Shown here one piece after another: positions 27,871 through 36,549 of a stretch of DNA of 48,062 nt. The notes beneath the pieces were generated by a model. It saw only the letters and a program-made list of their open reading frames with translations. It was not told the origin of the DNA and made no database searches. Location: NCBI GenBank assembly GCA_003240695.1, contig QFNC01000021.1, positions 1 through 48,062 of the forward strand, in the 5' to 3' direction. The translations under genes and the position numbers were made by a program. Position 1 is the first letter of the stretch. Each line of letters begins with the position of its first letter. This DNA is from Pseudoxanthomonas suwonensis. GTDB taxonomy: Bacteria > Pseudomonadota > Gammaproteobacteria > Xanthomonadales > Xanthomonadaceae.

Positions 27871-28644
27871 TCAGTCGAGTGCATCCAGCAAACCGCGCAG
27901 CAACGCCGGCACGCCGTGCATGGCGCGCGCCACGTTGTCCAGCACGTCCTGCACGCTGATGATCTCGTCCGGATCTGGACCGGCTCCGGCCGCCCAGTTG
28001 GCCACGATGCACAGCGAGGCGTATTCCAGACCCAACTCGCGCGCCAGCCCGGCTTCCGGCATGCCGGTCATGCCGACCACGTCGCAGCCGTCGCGGCGCA
28101 TGCGGGCGATCTCGGCCCTGGTTTCCAGTCGCGGTCCCTGCGTGGCTCCGTAACAGCCGGCTTCCACCACGGCGACCTGCGCCTGCCGCGCCGCGGCCAG
28201 CACCTGCGCACGCAATGCCTGTGTGTACGGGTCGCCGAAATCGACATGCAACACCTCGCTGCCAGCTTCCTCGCACAGCGTGGCGATGCGGCCCCAGGTG
28301 TAGTCGATGAGTTGATCCGGGCAGGCCAGAACGCCCGGGCCGAACGCCGCACCGATGCCGCCGACCGTGTTCAAGGCCAGCACGCGGCGCGCCCCGATGG
28401 CCTGCAGTGCGGCGAGATTGGCCCGGTAATTGATGCGATGCGGCGGCAGCGAATGGCCTTCGCCGTGCCGGGCCAGGAAGGCCACGCGATGGCCATGGAA
28501 TCCACCGATGCGGATCGGTCCGGATGGTGCGCCGTAACGGGTATCCGGCTGCACGCTGTGCACATCGTCCAGCTCGCCCAGCGCGTACACGCCGGTGCCG
28601 CCGATCACGGCCAGATCGATGTGCTGCATGTGGATGTCGGTCAT
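27871..28644 (-). CDS. mtnP: S-methyl-5'-thioinosine/thioadenosine phosphorylase
   Basis: 257 residues, MTAP branch of purine nucleoside phosphorylases. It cleaves a methylthio-nucleoside with phosphate to salvage purine base and methylthioribose-1-phosphate. Motifs: IGGTGVYAL, FLARHGEGHSLPPHRINYRANL, LNTVGGIGAAFGPG, CYGATQGPRLET and VVGMTGMPEAGLARELGLEYASL. The TVGGIG phosphate-site variant and the neighbourhood match the Pseudomonas methylthioinosine phosphorylase, so methylthioinosine is the likelier substrate (inference). The start at 28644 (GGCGCTGGA upstream) was chosen; ATG 28629 is possible. It follows hpt by 29 bases. Confidence 0.93.
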   Translation of the reverse strand: MTDIHMQHIDLAVIGGTGVYALGELDDVHSVQPDTRYGAPSGPIRIGGFHGHRVAFLARHGEGHSLPPHRINYRANLAALQAIGARRVLALNTVGGIGAAFGPGVLACPDQLIDYTWGRIATLCEEAGSEVLHVDFGDPYTQALRAQVLAAARQAQVAVVEAGCYGATQGPRLETRAEIARMRRDGCDVVGMTGMPEAGLARELGLEYASLCIVANWAAGAGPDPDEIISVQDVLDNVARAMHGVPALLRGLLDALD

Positions 28645-28673
28645 TCCAGCGCCACCTGATTCAAGTTGCCGAT

Positions 28674-29237
28674 TCAAACCGCCAAGGCGTAAATGCCCGG
28701 CAGGTTGCGGCCCTGTTCCTGGTAATCCATGCCGTAACCGAATACGTAGCGGTCGGGCACATCCACGCCGGGATAATCGGCGGCGATGCCCTGCACGCAA
28801 CGGTCGTGCCGTTTTACCGACAGCGTGGCGATGCGCACGTCGATGGCATTCTGGTCCTCGCACCAGCGCTTCACTGCCAGCAGGGTGTGGCCCTCGTCCA
28901 GGATGTCATCCACCAGCAGCACCCGGCGTCCGCGCATCGGCGTGGCCGGACGATGCAGCCAGGCCAATCCGGAGCCGCTGGTCTGGCCGCGATAGCGGGT
29001 GGCATGCAGATAATCGAATTCCATGTTCAGGCCCAGCGCCCCCAGTTCCAGCGCCAGTTCGGCCGCGAACAGCAGCCCGCCGTGCAGGATGGTGACGAAC
29101 AGCGGTGGCTGCGCATCGTCGCGATAATCGGCTTCGATGGAACGCGCCATGTCGGCGATGGCGGTCTGCAGGGCGGCCCGGTCGTGGATCAGATCGGCAC
29201 TGGCCAGCGCATCGCGGAAATCGGGCAGCGGAGTCAT
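28674..29237 (-). CDS. hpt: hypoxanthine-guanine phosphoribosyltransferase
   Basis: 187 residues. The PRPP-binding signature VLLVDDILDEGHTL and the ILHGG pyrophosphate loop place it among HPRT-type transferases, which convert hypoxanthine or guanine plus PRPP to IMP or GMP. The C-terminal VFGYGMDYQEQGRNLP is typical of HPRT. Its ATG overlaps the nagZ stop (ATGA at 29234-29237). The pairing with mtnP downstream makes sense: hypoxanthine released from methylthioinosine would be captured as IMP. Confidence 0.94.
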   Translation of the reverse strand: MTPLPDFRDALASADLIHDRAALQTAIADMARSIEADYRDDAQPPLFVTILHGGLLFAAELALELGALGLNMEFDYLHATRYRGQTSGSGLAWLHRPATPMRGRRVLLVDDILDEGHTLLAVKRWCEDQNAIDVRIATLSVKRHDRCVQGIAADYPGVDVPDRYVFGYGMDYQEQGRNLPGIYALAV

Positions 29238-30235
29238 GCCAGCGTCCCCGCGCCCAATCGCTGCTGTGCCTGCCCGTAGCGCACATCGGCCAGCAGATTG
29301 TCCCAGCCCAGCGGGCCCTGCCCGATCAACCCGAGCAATGCCATCGTATTCAACCGTCGTCCGGCAACCGCCGCCAGCGATTCCTCCACCAGTTCCGGAT
29401 GGCAGACCAGCACCACGTCGCAGCCGGCATCCAGATGCGCGTCGATGCGCGCCTTCACCCCGCCCACGCCATGCGCGGCGGCCATGCCGATGTCGTCGGA
29501 AAACACGACGCCGCGGAAGCCCAGTTCGCGGCGCAGGATGTCCTCGATCCACACCCGCGAATAGCCGGCCGGTTCGCTCGCCACCTGCGGATAGGTGACG
29601 TGCGCCATCATCACCGCATCGGCCCTGGCCTCGATGCCGGCAACGAACGGCACCAGGTCGTTGCGCTGGATTTCCGCCAAGGACCGGTCGTCCACGGCAT
29701 GGTCGAAATGGGTGTCCTCGCGCACCGAGCCGTGGCCGGGAAAATGCTTCAGCGTGGCCGGCATGTCGGCCGCATGCATGCCTTCCACATAGGCGCGGGT
29801 GAAAGCCGCCACCACCTGCGGATCGGCGGAAAACGCGCGGTCGCCGATGGCCAGATTGCCGCGGGCCAGGTCCACCACCGGTGCGAAGCTCAGGTCGATG
29901 CCGGTGGCGCGGATTTCGCTGGCCATCAGCCAGGCATGTTCGCGCGCCAGCCGCAGGGCGGCCTCGGCATCCTGCGCGTACAGCGCATCGAACGGCTGCA
30001 GGGCCGGCAGCGCGCTGTAGCCCGGCCGGAATCGCTGCACCCGCCCGCCTTCCTGATCCACGCAGATCAGCTGCGGCCGGGGCGCGGCATCGCGGATGGC
30101 CTGTGCCAGTTCGCCGGCCTGCGTGCGCGAGGCGAAATTGCGGGTGAACAGGATCACGCCCGCACAGGCATCGTGCTGCAGCCAGTCGCGTTCCTGGGCG
30201 GTGAGTTCGGTGCCGGCGATGCCGATGACGAGCAT
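29234..30235 (-). CDS. nagZ: beta-N-acetylhexosaminidase NagZ
   Basis: 333 residues, GH3 family. This cytoplasmic enzyme removes N-acetylglucosamine from muropeptides in peptidoglycan recycling. Visible: MLVIGIAGTELTAQER, GVILFTRNF, VDQEGGRVQRFR, KHFPGHGSVREDTHFD with the catalytic histidine-dipeptide loop, and VVFSDDIGMAA with the nucleophile aspartate. The start MLVIGIAG at 30235 is the family N-terminus; the upstream extension to 30268 is not conserved. The 127-base gap to the CYTH gene holds nothing that I can identify. Confidence 0.96.
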   Translation of the reverse strand: MLVIGIAGTELTAQERDWLQHDACAGVILFTRNFASRTQAGELAQAIRDAAPRPQLICVDQEGGRVQRFRPGYSALPALQPFDALYAQDAEAALRLAREHAWLMASEIRATGIDLSFAPVVDLARGNLAIGDRAFSADPQVVAAFTRAYVEGMHAADMPATLKHFPGHGSVREDTHFDHAVDDRSLAEIQRNDLVPFVAGIEARADAVMMAHVTYPQVASEPAGYSRVWIEDILRRELGFRGVVFSDDIGMAAAHGVGGVKARIDAHLDAGCDVVLVCHPELVEESLAAVAGRRLNTMALLGLIGQGPLGWDNLLADVRYGQAQQRLGAGTLA

Positions 30236-30362
30236 GCGGAGTCCTGCGGTCGGTGGAATGGCCGCCATTGTCGCCCAGTGGAGCGTTCAGATGGCGTCAT
30301 GCCCTGCAGAGCCGGAAACAATCGCGCAGTGTCGGGTTGACGCTCCCGGCATGCGGGCACGG

Positions 30363-30884
30363 TCAGCTGTTCGCGAGCGCTTCCACGCGCTGTTCCGCCG
30401 GCCAGCGCAGATACGGAAGACTGGCCAGATTGAGGTTGTAGTAGCGCGGCAGATGGGTGACTTCGGCGCCGATCCAGTCCGGCATCGCGATGCTTTCGTC
30501 TTCGGCATCCAGTTCCACCTCGGCCACGACGAGACCGGCGTTGTCGCCGATGAATTCGTCGATTTCCCACAGGTGCGCGCCATGCGTGACCAGGTGGCGG
30601 CGCTTGCGCACTACTCCTCCCACGCACAGCGCGATCAACGCCTGCGCATCCGCCAGCGCAATCCGGTAATCGAATTCCTGCCGCGAGGCACCCAGTTCGC
30701 GCGACTTGATGTTGAGCCGTGCCTCATCGCCTTCGATCCGCACCCGCACCGATGCGTTCTGCAAGCCGCGGGTGACCGATTCGGCATCGTTCAGATAGCC
30801 CTGCGCCATCTCGATGCTGTGATGCGCAAGCGCACGCCAGTCGTCATTCGCCAACAGGAACTTGCGTTCGATTTCGATGCCCAT
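30363..30884 (-). CDS. CYTH-domain protein
   Basis: 173 residues. The N-terminal EIERKFLL signature is the ExExK motif of the CYTH/triphosphate-tunnel fold, followed by alternating acidic and basic strand motifs (VRVRIEGDEARLNIKS, VRKRRHLV, WEIDEF, VAEVELDAEDE, LPRYYNLNLA). Related bacterial proteins are inorganic triphosphatases or bind polyphosphate-like ligands; this compact form resembles the NE1496 group. It lies 34 bases downstream of rlmD on the same strand. Confidence 0.92.
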   Translation of the reverse strand: MGIEIERKFLLANDDWRALAHHSIEMAQGYLNDAESVTRGLQNASVRVRIEGDEARLNIKSRELGASRQEFDYRIALADAQALIALCVGGVVRKRRHLVTHGAHLWEIDEFIGDNAGLVVAEVELDAEDESIAMPDWIGAEVTHLPRYYNLNLASLPYLRWPAEQRVEALANS

Positions 30885-30918
30885 GTCGCTATGCCGATGC
30901 GTGAATCGTGATGCCGCG

Positions 30919-32265
30919 TCAGCGCGGCTCGAATACCGCGATGGATTCCACGTGCGCGGTATGCGGAAACATGTCCATCACCCCGGCGCTGCGCAGGCTC
31001 CAGCCGCGTTCGTTGACCAGATACCCGGCATCGCGCGCCAGCGAGCCGGGATGGCAGCTGACGTACACGATGCGGCGCACGCCCTGCAGCGGCAGCTGTT
31101 TCAGCACCGCATCGGCACCGGCACGGGCCGGGTCCAGCAGGATATTGTCGAATCCGGCCTTCATCCACGGGTGTCCGCGCAGATCCTGCGCCAGGTCGGC
31201 CTGATGGAACGCGGCGTTGTCCAGGCCGTTGAGGCGGGCGTTGTCGCGGGCGCGCTGCACCAGGCCGGCCTCGCCTTCCACGCCGACCGCCTCGCGGGCG
31301 TGGCGCGCAAGCGGCAGGGTGAAATTGCCCAGTCCGCAGAACAGATCCAGCACGCGTTCGTCCGGCTGCGGGTCGAGCAGCTGCAGGGTCTGCGCGATCA
31401 TGCGGCGATTCAACCCCGCATTGACCTGGATGAAATCCAGCGGGCGGAACTGCAGCCGCAGGTCCCACTCGGGCAGCGCGAATACCAGCTGCGGCCGCGG
31501 CGGCCACAGCGGCTGCACGCTGTCCACGCCGCCGGGTTGCAGGAACACGGCCATGCGCTGCATCTGCGCGAACTGCAGCAACCGTTCGCGATCCGCGTCC
31601 GGCAGCGGCTGCAGATGGCGGATCACCAGCGCCACGCCATCGAAGTCCGGCTGCGGATCGCCCACGATGAATTCGATCTGCGGAATGTGGGCGCGCTGTT
31701 CCAGCCCATCCAGCAGTGCGGACAGCGCCGGCAAGGCCATGCCGATCGCCGGCACGACGGTGTGGCACTCGGACAGATCGGCGACGAAGCGCGGATCGTG
31801 CTCGCGGAAGCCGATCAGGGTCTTGCCTTTTTTCTCCACGTAGCGCACCGAAAAACGGCCCTTGCGCCGATAGCCCCAGCTGCTGTCCACCAGCGGCGGC
31901 AGCACCGTCTGCGGCTGCACATGGCCGATGCGCTGCAGGTTGTCCAGCAGCACCTGCTGCTTGTAGGCGATCTGGTGATCGTCGGCCAGATGCTGCAGCA
32001 CGCAACCGCTGCAGATCGCCACGTGCGGGCAGCGCGGCGTCACCCGGTGCGGCGAGGGTTGCAGCACCTCCAGGGTGCGGGCTTCGTCGAAATGCCGCGA
32101 ACGCGCAGTCTGCTGAACCGACACCTGCTCGCCGGGCAGTGCGCCGCTGACGAACACCGCCTTGTCCGGCTGGCAGTGCGTGTCCGGCCAGCGCGCCACG
32201 CCGCGGCCGTCGTGGCTGAGGTCGCGTATGGACACGGCGATGGGAGTCTGGTCGATGCGGGACAC
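30919..32265 (-). CDS. rlmD: 23S rRNA (uracil(1939)-C(5))-methyltransferase RlmD
   Basis: 448 residues from a GTG. An N-terminal TRAM domain (AVSIRDLSHDGRGVARWP) is followed by the [4Fe-4S] cysteines CPHVAICSGC plus SECHTV. The methyltransferase domain shows LDLFCGLGNFTLPLA (SAM site), DPARAGA and the catalytic cysteine in YVSCHPGSLARD. It methylates U1939 of 23S rRNA using SAM. RlmD rather than RlmC or TrmA is inferred from length and the cluster spacing. GTG 32265 is used because the TRAM domain starts there; no strong Shine-Dalgarno is seen. Confidence 0.94.
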   Translation of the reverse strand: MSRIDQTPIAVSIRDLSHDGRGVARWPDTHCQPDKAVFVSGALPGEQVSVQQTARSRHFDEARTLEVLQPSPHRVTPRCPHVAICSGCVLQHLADDHQIAYKQQVLLDNLQRIGHVQPQTVLPPLVDSSWGYRRKGRFSVRYVEKKGKTLIGFREHDPRFVADLSECHTVVPAIGMALPALSALLDGLEQRAHIPQIEFIVGDPQPDFDGVALVIRHLQPLPDADRERLLQFAQMQRMAVFLQPGGVDSVQPLWPPRPQLVFALPEWDLRLQFRPLDFIQVNAGLNRRMIAQTLQLLDPQPDERVLDLFCGLGNFTLPLARHAREAVGVEGEAGLVQRARDNARLNGLDNAAFHQADLAQDLRGHPWMKAGFDNILLDPARAGADAVLKQLPLQGVRRIVYVSCHPGSLARDAGYLVNERGWSLRSAGVMDMFPHTAHVESIAVFEPR

Positions 32266-32309
32266 GGTTCGGCACGCGCTGCGGGGCCGGGCATTGTGGC
32301 AGAAGCACG

Positions 32310-32332
32310 ACGGCCCGCGCAGGGCGGGCCGT
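32310..32332 (-). terminator. hairpin between ydbL and rlmD
   Basis: ACGGCCCGC / GCGGGCCGT, 9-base perfect arms with a 5-base loop, 26 bases after the ydbL stop. On the minus strand it is followed by CGTGCTTCTGCC, so the U tract is weak. It probably ends or attenuates the ydbH-ydbL transcript before rlmD. Confidence 0.6.
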
Positions 32333-32358
32333 GGGCCGTCAGCGAACCGATGACGTGG

Positions 32359-32961
32359 TTACTTCTGTTTCCAGCTGCCGCCGGACTGGTACCACCAGCC
32401 GGATTTCGCGCTGGCGATCCACTGCTTGGCAAACACCTCGCGGATCTGCTTTTCCCATTCCGGGTGGCCGTTGGCCACGGCCACTTCGCGGTACACGGCA
32501 TTGCGGTCGCGGTTGTCGTCGGCCACGGCGGCATTCATCGCCACGCGGTCCTTCAGCTCCAGCTTGGACGCGTCGCGCACGGTGATCAGGCCGTCGTCGG
32601 TGAAGCCCAACGCACCGGCATCGAAACCGGCGCGCAGGATACGGTCGAAACGCTGCGACATGCGCGCCTGGATGGCCTGGATGGCCGGCGTCTTGATGGT
32701 GATGTCGGGACTGGACTGCGCGTAGGCCGGCGCAATGCCGAGCAGCGACAGCGGATCGATGCGCTGCAGCAGCGCCGCCATGCCGCCCGACCCTCCGGGA
32801 GGCGTCGGTGCCGGCGTTGCCGACGGCGCCTCTTCGATCACCTTTTCCACGAACTCCTTGGCGGCCTCGCGGGCTTCGGCGGCCGGGAAATACACATTGA
32901 TGGTCACGCAGGCGGTCAGCGCCACCGCGGCCGCGACCGGAATCCCCATCCAGCGTTTCAT
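32359..32961 (-). CDS. ydbL: YdbL family (DUF1318) protein
   Basis: 200 residues. A signal with LTAC (Cys18) may make it a lipoprotein, whereas E. coli YdbL is a soluble periplasmic protein. The conserved opening CVTINVYFPAAEAREAAKEFVEKVI and the C-terminal DUF1318 core (LELKDRVAMNAAVADDNRDRNAVYREVA, IREVFAKQWI, WWYQ) are diagnostic. In E. coli YdbL modulates the YdbH-YnbE bridge that connects inner and outer membrane and supports lipid transport. Here it follows ydbH by 49 bases. Confidence 0.9.
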   Translation of the reverse strand: MKRWMGIPVAAAVALTACVTINVYFPAAEAREAAKEFVEKVIEEAPSATPAPTPPGGSGGMAALLQRIDPLSLLGIAPAYAQSSPDITIKTPAIQAIQARMSQRFDRILRAGFDAGALGFTDDGLITVRDASKLELKDRVAMNAAVADDNRDRNAVYREVAVANGHPEWEKQIREVFAKQWIASAKSGWWYQSGGSWKQK

Positions 32962-33010
32962 TGCATTGCCTCCACGACACGTTGCGATTTCAGGATGATG
33001 ATGGATGATG

Positions 33011-35044
33011 TCACTCCACCACTGGTTTCATCTCGCCCTTGCCCAGCGCCAGCAGGCGCTCGACCAGGGTGGGCCAGTGCGCGCGCCGGTTGTAGCCCAC
33101 CACGCGCAACCGGGGCAGCCCCGACCCCTGCACGATAGTAAAGCCGGAGCCGGCTGAACCTGTGTTGTCGCCGATGCCCTGCATCCGGCAGACCTCGTTC
33201 TCGAGTCTGCAGCCGATGCGGATGCGGGCGTAGCCGAAAGCGTCGAACAGGCCGATCAGCCGGCTCTGCAGACTGCTGACGAAGCTGGCATCGCCCACGC
33301 TGGAGATGTTCTGCACCGCGCGCTGGCTGATGCGCTGCTTGATGCGGTGCGACGGATCGGTGCGCAGATCGGCATCGAAAGCCACCGGCGACCAGTCCAG
33401 CAGGCGCAGGCCGGCGATCTCGCCATCGAGTTTTCCGCTGATGCTGCCGAAATCGAACACGCCGGTCATCGCCATCAGGTCGAGGTCGTTGAAGGCGATG
33501 TCGGCGCTCAGGCTGGGCGCCACGCCGAACGGACGCTCCATCGCCAGCGCGGCCACCTGCACGCTGCCGCCGAACACATCGATGGCCAGGCCGCCATCGA
33601 ATTCGAGTCGTTCGTCGGCATACCGTGCCTGCGGGATGTGCCCGGTCAACTGCCCGGTGAATGCGGGCAGCCCGGCTGCCGCCGCCAACTGGCCGATGTC
33701 GATCTGTTGCATGTCCAGTCCGAAACCGATCTGCAGGCCGGCGCCGTCCGCCGGCGGACGCACACGCATGTCTTGGAAGGTCAGCGTCCCGCCGGCCAGC
33801 GGCACGGGTACGTCGCCCTGCAGGGCCAGTTCGCCCTGCGCGCTGCGGATGGGCAGGTGCGATTCGCCCAGTGCCAGGCCATACACCTGGCTGCTGCGCC
33901 AGTACAGGGTGCTATCCACGGCAGCATCGGCGGAAAAGCGCACATCACCGCGCAGGCCATCGAACCGGAACCGACCCTGGCCATCCTGCAGGCGCACGTC
34001 GTCCAGCACGGCGCTGGCCTGCCGCAGGCGTCCGCCGGACCATTGCACGCTGGCCTGCAGACCCCCCTGGGCCTGCAGATCGCCCAATCCGGCCGTGCCC
34101 AACGGCCCACTCAGATAACGCTGCAGCAGGGCCGTCAGATCCGTGCTGCGGGCATCGGCCTGCAAACGGGTCAACGCGCCATCGGGCGAGAACCCGGCAC
34201 TGGCCGTTCCGCGCAATGCCTGTCTATCATCCCAATCGATGCGCGGCAGCTGCAGTCCCTGGCCTGCCTGCATATCGCCATCCACATGCAGCTGCACCGG
34301 CGCATCGGGCAGCGCCACGTACACCGATCCGGCGAGGAATTCACCGCCCAGCAAGTGGCCGTCCAGGGCGAAGGTCTTGCGCGCTGGCGTGTGGCGATAA
34401 TCCAGTGTGAATTGCCCGGACAGGCGTTCCGCGGCGATGCTGGCATCGCCATTGGCCAGCGACAGGCCACTTGCCCGCAAGGGGCCGCGCACCTGCAGCG
34501 GCTGTCCGCTGGGCACGATCACCTGCAGCTGTCCATCCAGCGTGCCGGCCGTGAACGTGCCATCGGCCCAGGCCTGCTTCGCCAGCGCCTGCGCCCACAG
34601 CACCGGCACGCGGGTCAGCAGCAGCGTGGTGTGGTCGGGGCTGGCGGCACCGCGCTGCAAGGCGAAGCGGGCATCGCCCTGGCTGAGCACCGCATCGGTG
34701 CTGGCGGCATCCAGCGCCACGGACAGCCGCATGGGTTTGCCACGCGCGCCGCGGATCGTGCCATGGCACTGCCAGGCGCTGCCCTTGCGGCGCAGCGGAC
34801 ATTGCCAGGTCATGCGATCGAACCTGTAGCCGAGGTCGACCGCTTCCACGCGATCGGCTTGCAGCGTGAGCTTGCCCTGTGGCGCATCGCCGGGCCAGTC
34901 CAGGCGCACCTGCACGTCATCCAGCACCGCAACGGTGGCATCCACCCGGTCGATGCGTGCCGACAGCACCCGCGCCTGCAGCGGCGTGGTCAGCACGCAG
35001 CACAGCAGCAGCAGGAACAGGCGTAGACTGCGTGGACAAGGCAT
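33011..35044 (-). CDS. ydbH: YdbH-like AsmA-superfamily envelope protein
   Basis: 677 residues (E. coli YdbH is 879). An N-terminal signal/anchor (RSLRLFLLLLCCVLTTPLQA) is followed by a long run of amphipathic beta strands of the AsmA/TAM type and the conserved C-terminal YdbH block: DLDLMAMTGVFDFGSISGKLDGEIAGLRL, AVQNISSVG, YARIRIGCRLENEVCRMQGIG. In E. coli YdbH works with TamB and YhdP as a redundant bridge for phospholipid traffic to the outer membrane. The ATG at 35044 lies only 17 bases from the divergent receiver/Hpt gene. The minus strand shows TATCCT (35058-35053) 8 bases before the ATG and no Shine-Dalgarno. Confidence 0.88.
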   Translation of the reverse strand: MPCPRSLRLFLLLLCCVLTTPLQARVLSARIDRVDATVAVLDDVQVRLDWPGDAPQGKLTLQADRVEAVDLGYRFDRMTWQCPLRRKGSAWQCHGTIRGARGKPMRLSVALDAASTDAVLSQGDARFALQRGAASPDHTTLLLTRVPVLWAQALAKQAWADGTFTAGTLDGQLQVIVPSGQPLQVRGPLRASGLSLANGDASIAAERLSGQFTLDYRHTPARKTFALDGHLLGGEFLAGSVYVALPDAPVQLHVDGDMQAGQGLQLPRIDWDDRQALRGTASAGFSPDGALTRLQADARSTDLTALLQRYLSGPLGTAGLGDLQAQGGLQASVQWSGGRLRQASAVLDDVRLQDGQGRFRFDGLRGDVRFSADAAVDSTLYWRSSQVYGLALGESHLPIRSAQGELALQGDVPVPLAGGTLTFQDMRVRPPADGAGLQIGFGLDMQQIDIGQLAAAAGLPAFTGQLTGHIPQARYADERLEFDGGLAIDVFGGSVQVAALAMERPFGVAPSLSADIAFNDLDLMAMTGVFDFGSISGKLDGEIAGLRLLDWSPVAFDADLRTDPSHRIKQRISQRAVQNISSVGDASFVSSLQSRLIGLFDAFGYARIRIGCRLENEVCRMQGIGDNTGSAGSGFTIVQGSGLPRLRVVGYNRRAHWPTLVERLLALGKGEMKPVVE

Positions 35045-35061
35045 GGAGGGGGAGGATACCG

Positions 35062-35790
35062 ATGGCCCGCAGTGATCCGATGAACGCCGCCGTGTTGCTG
35101 GTGGAGGACGATCCCGTGTCGGCCGCCTTCCTGCACGCGGCGTCGCAAGCTGTGGCGATGCGTGTGGACGTGGCCACTTCGCTGGCCGAAGCGATGCAGT
35201 TGGCCGCCGCCACGGATCACGCTGCCTGGATGATCGATGCCAACCTGCCCGACGGGTCCGGCATCGACCTGCTGCAGCGGTTGCGTGATGTGGCACCCAC
35301 CACGCCGGCGATGGCCCACACGGCCTGCGCCTTGCCGGACACGGCGGCGCGGCTGCAACGGGCCGGCTTCGCCCACGTGCTGGTCAAGCCGATCGGCGTT
35401 GCGCAGTGGCAGGCGGCCCTGCGCGACCTGCTGCACGGCAATCCGCAAACGCATCCATCCGACGCCCTGCCGGAACCGGGAGCGGAGGGCATGCCGATCT
35501 GGGACGATGCCCGTGCATCACGCGCGCTGGGCGGCCAACTGGCCAACGTGCAGGCACTGCGCAGGCTGTTCGTGGAGGAATTGCCGAAACAGCGTGACGC
35601 GATTCGGCTGGGTGGCGAATCCGAACGCCGCCAGCATCTGCATCGCCTGCGCGCCAGCTGCGCATTGGTCGGCGCCGCCCGACTGGATGTCGACGCCGCC
35701 GCCCTGCACGACCGCCCCGGCGATGCGCAGCTGCTGCAGCAGTTCCTGCACACCGCCGACGCCACCCTTGCGCATCCATTCGATGGATGA
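35062..35790 (+). CDS. response-regulator receiver protein with C-terminal Hpt domain
   Basis: 242 residues. The receiver domain (about 10-125) has the acidic pair Asp16/Asp17, phospho-acceptor Asp59 in WMIDANLPDG and the conserved Lys109 in VLVKP. A linker leads to a helical Hpt-like domain (about 145-240) with the motif HRLRASCALVGA, where His194 fits the phospho-histidine. There is no output or DNA-binding domain, so it probably works in a phosphorelay by shuttling phosphate. Its partner kinase is not in the window. The start at 35062 has GGGGAGGA upstream; an ATG at 35080 also fits. It converges on recO with 3 bases between stops. Confidence 0.88.
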   Translation: MARSDPMNAAVLLVEDDPVSAAFLHAASQAVAMRVDVATSLAEAMQLAAATDHAAWMIDANLPDGSGIDLLQRLRDVAPTTPAMAHTACALPDTAARLQRAGFAHVLVKPIGVAQWQAALRDLLHGNPQTHPSDALPEPGAEGMPIWDDARASRALGGQLANVQALRRLFVEELPKQRDAIRLGGESERRQHLHRLRASCALVGAARLDVDAAALHDRPGDAQLLQQFLHTADATLAHPFDG

Positions 35791-35793
35791 GGC

Positions 35794-36519
35794 TCAGCGC
35801 GCGGGCCTTCGTCCCGCGGCGGCCAGCTGCCACACCATCAAACCGCGTCCACCCAGCAGCTGAAGCAGCATCGGCCGCACGGCGCGGCGCAGGCTGTCCA
35901 GGTCATCGGCAGCGTCCGGACACACGTCCTTGCCAAGCTGCAGCAGCGCGCGTCCGGTCGCGGCGTCGCGCCAGTGCGCATCGCGTTCGCCGCCCAGCTT
36001 GCGCGGACCGTGCTCCGCATCCAGCCGATAGCGCGCCGCCGGATCGAGCGGTGAACCATCGCCATCCACGCCACTGGCGAAACCGGAACCCAGCGCATCC
36101 AGCAGATCGCGCTCGAACCGGCGCAGTGTCCACGCCACGCCTGCGGCATCGCCCAGGCGCGTGCGGGTGACGGCATAGGCATCGAACAGCGCCTGCATCG
36201 GGTCGTGACGCGGTGCCAGACGCATCACCAGTTCGTTGATGTAGAAGCCAGCCAGGGTCGCGGCCCCGGCCAGTGCCGGCGGCACGTCCACCGCGTCGGC
36301 GGCGCGCAACTGGGCCAGTTCGCCGCGCAGCACGGCATCGAAGCGGATCGCCTGCAACGGCTGCAAGGCGGCCCGCAACGGCTGCTTGCGCGGCCCGTGC
36401 ACCCCGCGTGCGACCACGCCGATGCGGCCATGATCCCGGCTCAGCACTTCGACCAGCAGACTGGTTTCGCGCCAGGCGCGGGCATGCAGCACGAAGCCGG
36501 GTTGCTGCTCGATGCGCAT
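35794..36519 (-). CDS. recO: DNA repair protein RecO
   Basis: 241 residues. An N-terminal OB fold (GFVLHARAWRETSLLVEVLSRDHGRIGVVARGVHGPRK) is followed by the helical domain with FYINELVMRLAPRHDPMQALFDAY, the RecO signature. It helps load RecA on SSB-coated gapped DNA in the RecFOR pathway. It is the last gene of the lepA-lepB-rnc-era-recO series, 30 bases after era. Confidence 0.94.
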   Translation of the reverse strand: MRIEQQPGFVLHARAWRETSLLVEVLSRDHGRIGVVARGVHGPRKQPLRAALQPLQAIRFDAVLRGELAQLRAADAVDVPPALAGAATLAGFYINELVMRLAPRHDPMQALFDAYAVTRTRLGDAAGVAWTLRRFERDLLDALGSGFASGVDGDGSPLDPAARYRLDAEHGPRKLGGERDAHWRDAATGRALLQLGKDVCPDAADDLDSLRRAVRPMLLQLLGGRGLMVWQLAAAGRRPAR

Positions 36520-36549
36520 GCGGACCCTGTTACCTCCGCCTGGGTGCGG

